NCBI GenBank assembly: GCA_963710495.1
Contig: CAVQAI010000009.1
Location: forward strand, 248,001 to 312,000
Length of the DNA: 64,000 nt
From: Bog-756 sp963710495
GTDB taxonomy: Bacteria; Actinomycetota; Acidimicrobiia; Acidimicrobiales; RAAP-2
Direction: 5' to 3'
The notes beneath the pieces were generated by a model. That model was not told the DNA's origin. It did not search any database and was given only the letters and a program-made list of their open reading frames with translations. Both the position numbers and the translations under genes were made by a program. Of the stretch, positions 61,589 through 64,000 are shown piece after piece. Position 1 is the first letter of the stretch; each line of letters starts with the position of its first letter.

Positions 61589-61888
61589 TCCGGCTCGGGC
61601 CGTCGCGGTCGGACCGGGGCGCCCGTAAGTTCCCGCTCCAACCGAGCCGATGTCCTGCGGTCCGCGTGGCTATCGACGTGCCAGAAAAGGAGATGCATGA
61701 GAGGCTTGTGGTCTGAAAATGTGGCTGCAGGCCTGCACCTTCACCGGATCTCCAACACGGACGATGGACCGTTCGAGGGGCCGAGAGTACGGTGGGGCGG
61801 CGCGGTCGACCGACATCCAAGCTGACGTAGGCGGCCTCTTTGCCCTGGTGTGACCGGAGACAGGGTGTCCGCCACACCTGGAAGGGAC
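61564..61888. other. 325-bp gap between tRNA-Leu and the acyltransferase gene
   Basis: After the tRNA repeats there is a possible 42-residue open frame (61697-61825) and no other recognised gene. Composition is a little less GC-rich than the left side. A promoter for the acyltransferase is expected here; none was clearly seen. Confidence 0.5.
61697..61825 (+). CDS. Possible small ORF (42 residues) with good ribosome site
   Basis: AAAAGGAGATGC precedes an ATG at 61697, a near-ideal Shine-Dalgarno. The frame reads MRGLWSENVAAGLHLH and ends at 61825, 63 bp before the acyltransferase ATG. No family is recognised. The ribosome site is the only positive evidence; it may be chance or a leader peptide. 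Confidence 0.25.
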   Translation: MRGLWSENVAAGLHLHRISNTDDGPFEGPRVRWGGAVDRHPS

Positions 61889-64000
61889 ATGGCTGTGCAG
61901 GACGAGTCGGTGGTCGGCGACCGCTTCCTCGCTTCCGGTGACGAAGCCGGGACGGCCCCCGGCGATCGTCGCTTCCGGCCGGACGTCGAGGGCCTCCGTG
62001 CCGTGGCCGTACTCCTGGTCGTCCTCTTCCATGCCGGAGTGCCCGGACTCCGTGGGGGCTACATAGGCGTCGACGTGTTCTTCGTGATATCCGGGTTCGT
62101 TATCACCGGCGTACTCCTACGGGAACGAGCGGTCGAGCACCGCACGTCCATCCTCGCCTTCTACGGTCGTCGGTGCCGACGCATCATTCCCGCTGCGACC
62201 CTCGTCATCATCGTCACCGCCGTAGCTGCGTACGCCGTGCTCGGAGTCGTCGGGGGGGATCGAACTGCGGTCGACGGCAGATGGGCGGCCGTCTTCCTCG
62301 CCAACTTCCATTTCGCATCCGTCGGAACGAACTATCTGACCGCCACACTGCCCCCGTCGCCCCTTCAGAACTACTGGTCGCTCGCTGTCGAGGAGCAGTT
62401 CTATCTCGTCTACCCGACCCTGTTCGCCCTGGTGGCCTGGATGTCGATGCGAGTGGCATTCCGCATACGGATGGCGACCGGCCTGATCGTCGTGATCGTC
62501 GCATCCTTCACCCTGTCCGTCCTCCAGACTGCAACGGAGTCCACGGTCGCCTACTTCTCTCCGTTCACCCGGGCATGGGAGTTGGCGCTCGGCGCGCTCG
62601 TTGCTGTTTCGACGCCGGTCCTATTGCGCATGTCCCGCCGATTGGCAGCCTCGATGACGTGGGTCGGACTCGCTGCGATCCTGATGGCGGCATTTTGGTT
62701 TACGAGCAACACGGCTTATCCCGGTTGGCACGTGGCAATTCCTGTCATCGGCTCCGCCCTCGTGATCGCCGCCGGAACGGTTGCCCCTCGCGGAGGAGCC
62801 GAGACCCTCCTCCGCACCTATCCATTCCGGCATTTGGGACGGCTTTCCTACTCCCTTTACCTGTGGCATTGGCCGATCCTGATCTTGGCCGCCGAATCAG
62901 CCGACAAGTCGACGCTTCCGTTGTCACAGGCCATGGGATGGTTGCTGCTGTCATTGGCGGCGTCCGTGGTGACGTACCACCTCGTCGAGAGTCCGATCCG
63001 GCATTTCAAGTTTGCCCTTGGTCACCGATGGGTCAGCGTGGGGTTGGGTCTGGGACTCGTCGTGATCACACTGTCCATTCTGACCGTGCAGCTTCAGGGG
63101 AATGGCGGCAACGACGTTGCAGCCTCCACTCCGAAGGGCATCGTCGCCAGCCAGTCGATCGACCAGGTCCAACAACTGGTCACCGCATCGCTGGCCGTCA
63201 GTTCGATTCCACCCCATCTGGTGCCCGCGTCGTGGGGTGGTCCTCCTCCGGGGTCCGGGTGCCTCCTCAGCGCCGGCCAGACCAGCATGACCGGCTGCAT
63301 CTTCGGGGACCCTCATGGCACTCACACCATGGTGATCTACGGCGATTCGCACGCTGCCATGTGGTTCCAAACCCTGAACGACATTGCGATCAGGGCACAG
63401 TGGAAGTTCATCATCATGTCCAAGGGAACATGCCCGATCGACATGTTGCATTTTGTAAATCCACCCGGATGGGGTGTGCGGGGTGGGGAGTGGCAAGCCT
63501 GTGACGAGTGGCACAATTCCGCCATCAAGGACATCAGCCAGATCGACCCCAACCTCCTCATCCTCACCCAGGAGGCAGGTTCCGGCCCCGGATACACCAG
63601 CACTCGCGCTGAGTGGGAGGGAGGCTTGGCGACGCTCCTCTCCGACATCAAAGCACGGCGTGCCCGAATCGTCGTCCTCGGCAACATTCCGCTTTCGCCA
63701 AAGGGCGGACCCACCTGTTTGGCGCAGCACCCGAATGACGTTCAGGTGTGCGCCGGTCGGTCCCCCGATCTCTACAGCCCCTGGCGCAAAGCGGAGCAGG
63801 CTGCGGCGGAGGCGCACGCCGCGAGCTACATAGACACGCTGCCCTGGTTCTGTTCGAGCGGCATCTGTCCCGCTGTGATCGGACAATTCAACGTCTATTT
63901 CGACATGTACCACGTGTCGAGTGCGTACGCCAACTACCTCGAAGTGGTTTTGGCCCATGCACTCCAGCTGCCAATCAGCACATCCGTAACTGTGACGATC
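61889..64000 (+). CDS. OafA-type membrane acyltransferase with SGNH domain (3' end off window)
   Basis: At least 704 codons from ATG 61889 (GAAGGGAC upstream). The N-terminal half is the acyltransferase-3 membrane domain: FRPDVEGLRAVAVLLVVLFHAG with the catalytic His, GGYIGVDVFFVISGFVI, YWSLAVEEQFYLVYP, GRLSYSLYLWHWPI. The extracellular half is an SGNH hydrolase-like domain with IYGDSHAAMWF. The fusion is typical of enzymes that O-acetylate surface polysaccharides, fitting the glycan operon next door. The later part is less GC-rich than neighbouring genes. The end and any downstream genes are not visible. Confidence 0.9.
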   Translation, partial: MAVQDESVVGDRFLASGDEAGTAPGDRRFRPDVEGLRAVAVLLVVLFHAGVPGLRGGYIGVDVFFVISGFVITGVLLRERAVEHRTSILAFYGRRCRRIIPAATLVIIVTAVAAYAVLGVVGGDRTAVDGRWAAVFLANFHFASVGTNYLTATLPPSPLQNYWSLAVEEQFYLVYPTLFALVAWMSMRVAFRIRMATGLIVVIVASFTLSVLQTATESTVAYFSPFTRAWELALGALVAVSTPVLLRMSRRLAASMTWVGLAAILMAAFWFTSNTAYPGWHVAIPVIGSALVIAAGTVAPRGGAETLLRTYPFRHLGRLSYSLYLWHWPILILAAESADKSTLPLSQAMGWLLLSLAASVVTYHLVESPIRHFKFALGHRWVSVGLGLGLVVITLSILTVQLQGNGGNDVAASTPKGIVASQSIDQVQQLVTASLAVSSIPPHLVPASWGGPPPGSGCLLSAGQTSMTGCIFGDPHGTHTMVIYGDSHAAMWFQTLNDIAIRAQWKFIIMSKGTCPIDMLHFVNPPGWGVRGGEWQACDEWHNSAIKDISQIDPNLLILTQEAGSGPGYTSTRAEWEGGLATLLSDIKARRARIVVLGNIPLSPKGGPTCLAQHPNDVQVCAGRSPDLYSPWRKAEQAAAEAHAASYIDTLPWFCSSGICPAVIGQFNVYFDMYHVSSAYANYLEVVLAHALQLPISTSVTVTI

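Noticed and set aside
61486..61716. Small protein MAELADAPGLG-type across tRNA-Leu
   Set aside because: It is the translation of the tRNA itself, a well-known false gene.

Overview
The window is high-GC, densely packed DNA from an actinobacterium. The gene order (a mraZ-rsmH-ftsI-murE-mraY-ftsW-murG division cluster, and an rpsO-pnp-M16-dapB-dapA-rnj-ftsK-miaB-miaA-dapF-hflX-lexA-nrdR block), NrdR, and Wzt/Wzm-linked glycosyltransferases fit Actinobacteria. The six 42-residue GYWLVASDGGIFSFGD-type repeats at 46.0-46.8 kb point to class Acidimicrobiia; that class assignment rests on recalled family knowledge, not on a search. Most genes lie on the minus strand and overlap their neighbours by 4 bp (ATGA/GTGA), so the window is mostly a few long leftward operons.

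Layout. 1-9 kb: cell division and peptidoglycan cluster, read right to left as mraZ, rsmH, an ftsL-ftsI fusion, murE, mraY, ftsW, murG (cut by the window edge); murF and murD are absent. 9.3-15.3 kb: a lipoyl-ligase-like protein, HNH nuclease, small conserved protein, ROK sugar kinase, DUF3040 protein, DNA polymerase IV, PIG-L deacetylase and NrdR. 15.3-16.7 kb: a LysM membrane protein and lexA face each other across four SOS boxes and a 7-copy 16-bp repeat. 16.7-40.5 kb: a housekeeping block with dapE, dapD, dapC, hflX, dapF, miaA, miaB, thrB, a D,D-carboxypeptidase, ftsK, rnj, dapA, a diiron ferritin-like protein with two TetR regulators, dapB, an M16 peptidase, pnp and rpsO. dapA, B, C, D, E and F are all here, giving the whole succinylase route to meso-diaminopimelate, which the window's MurE would consume. 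40.8-50.3 kb: peroxiredoxin, crotonase, HAD phosphatase, a kinase-flippase fusion, the repeat-rich secreted protein and a GT-C-type membrane glycosyltransferase. 50.3-61.4 kb: a ten-gene glycan operon (five GT4 glycosyltransferases, two methyltransferases, a Wzm/Wzt ABC exporter and an embedded clpP). 61.5-64 kb: tRNA-Leu(UAG) and an OafA-type acyltransferase running off the end.

Two cautions. First, several otherwise well-conserved genes (mraY, the ROK kinase, a small conserved protein, the GT-C protein three times, one GT4 and one methyltransferase) are split by 1-nt shifts. Because mraY is essential, I read these mainly as sequence errors, not as gene decay. Second, short in-frame or intergenic tandem repeats (15-21 bp units) recur across the window.

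The most interesting points are the FtsL-FtsI fusion with its membrane-topology problem, the division cluster lacking murD and murF, the structured rsmH leader that covers its ribosome binding site, the lexA control region, clpP inside a glycan-export operon, and the TetR-TetR-diiron cassette between dapB and dapA.
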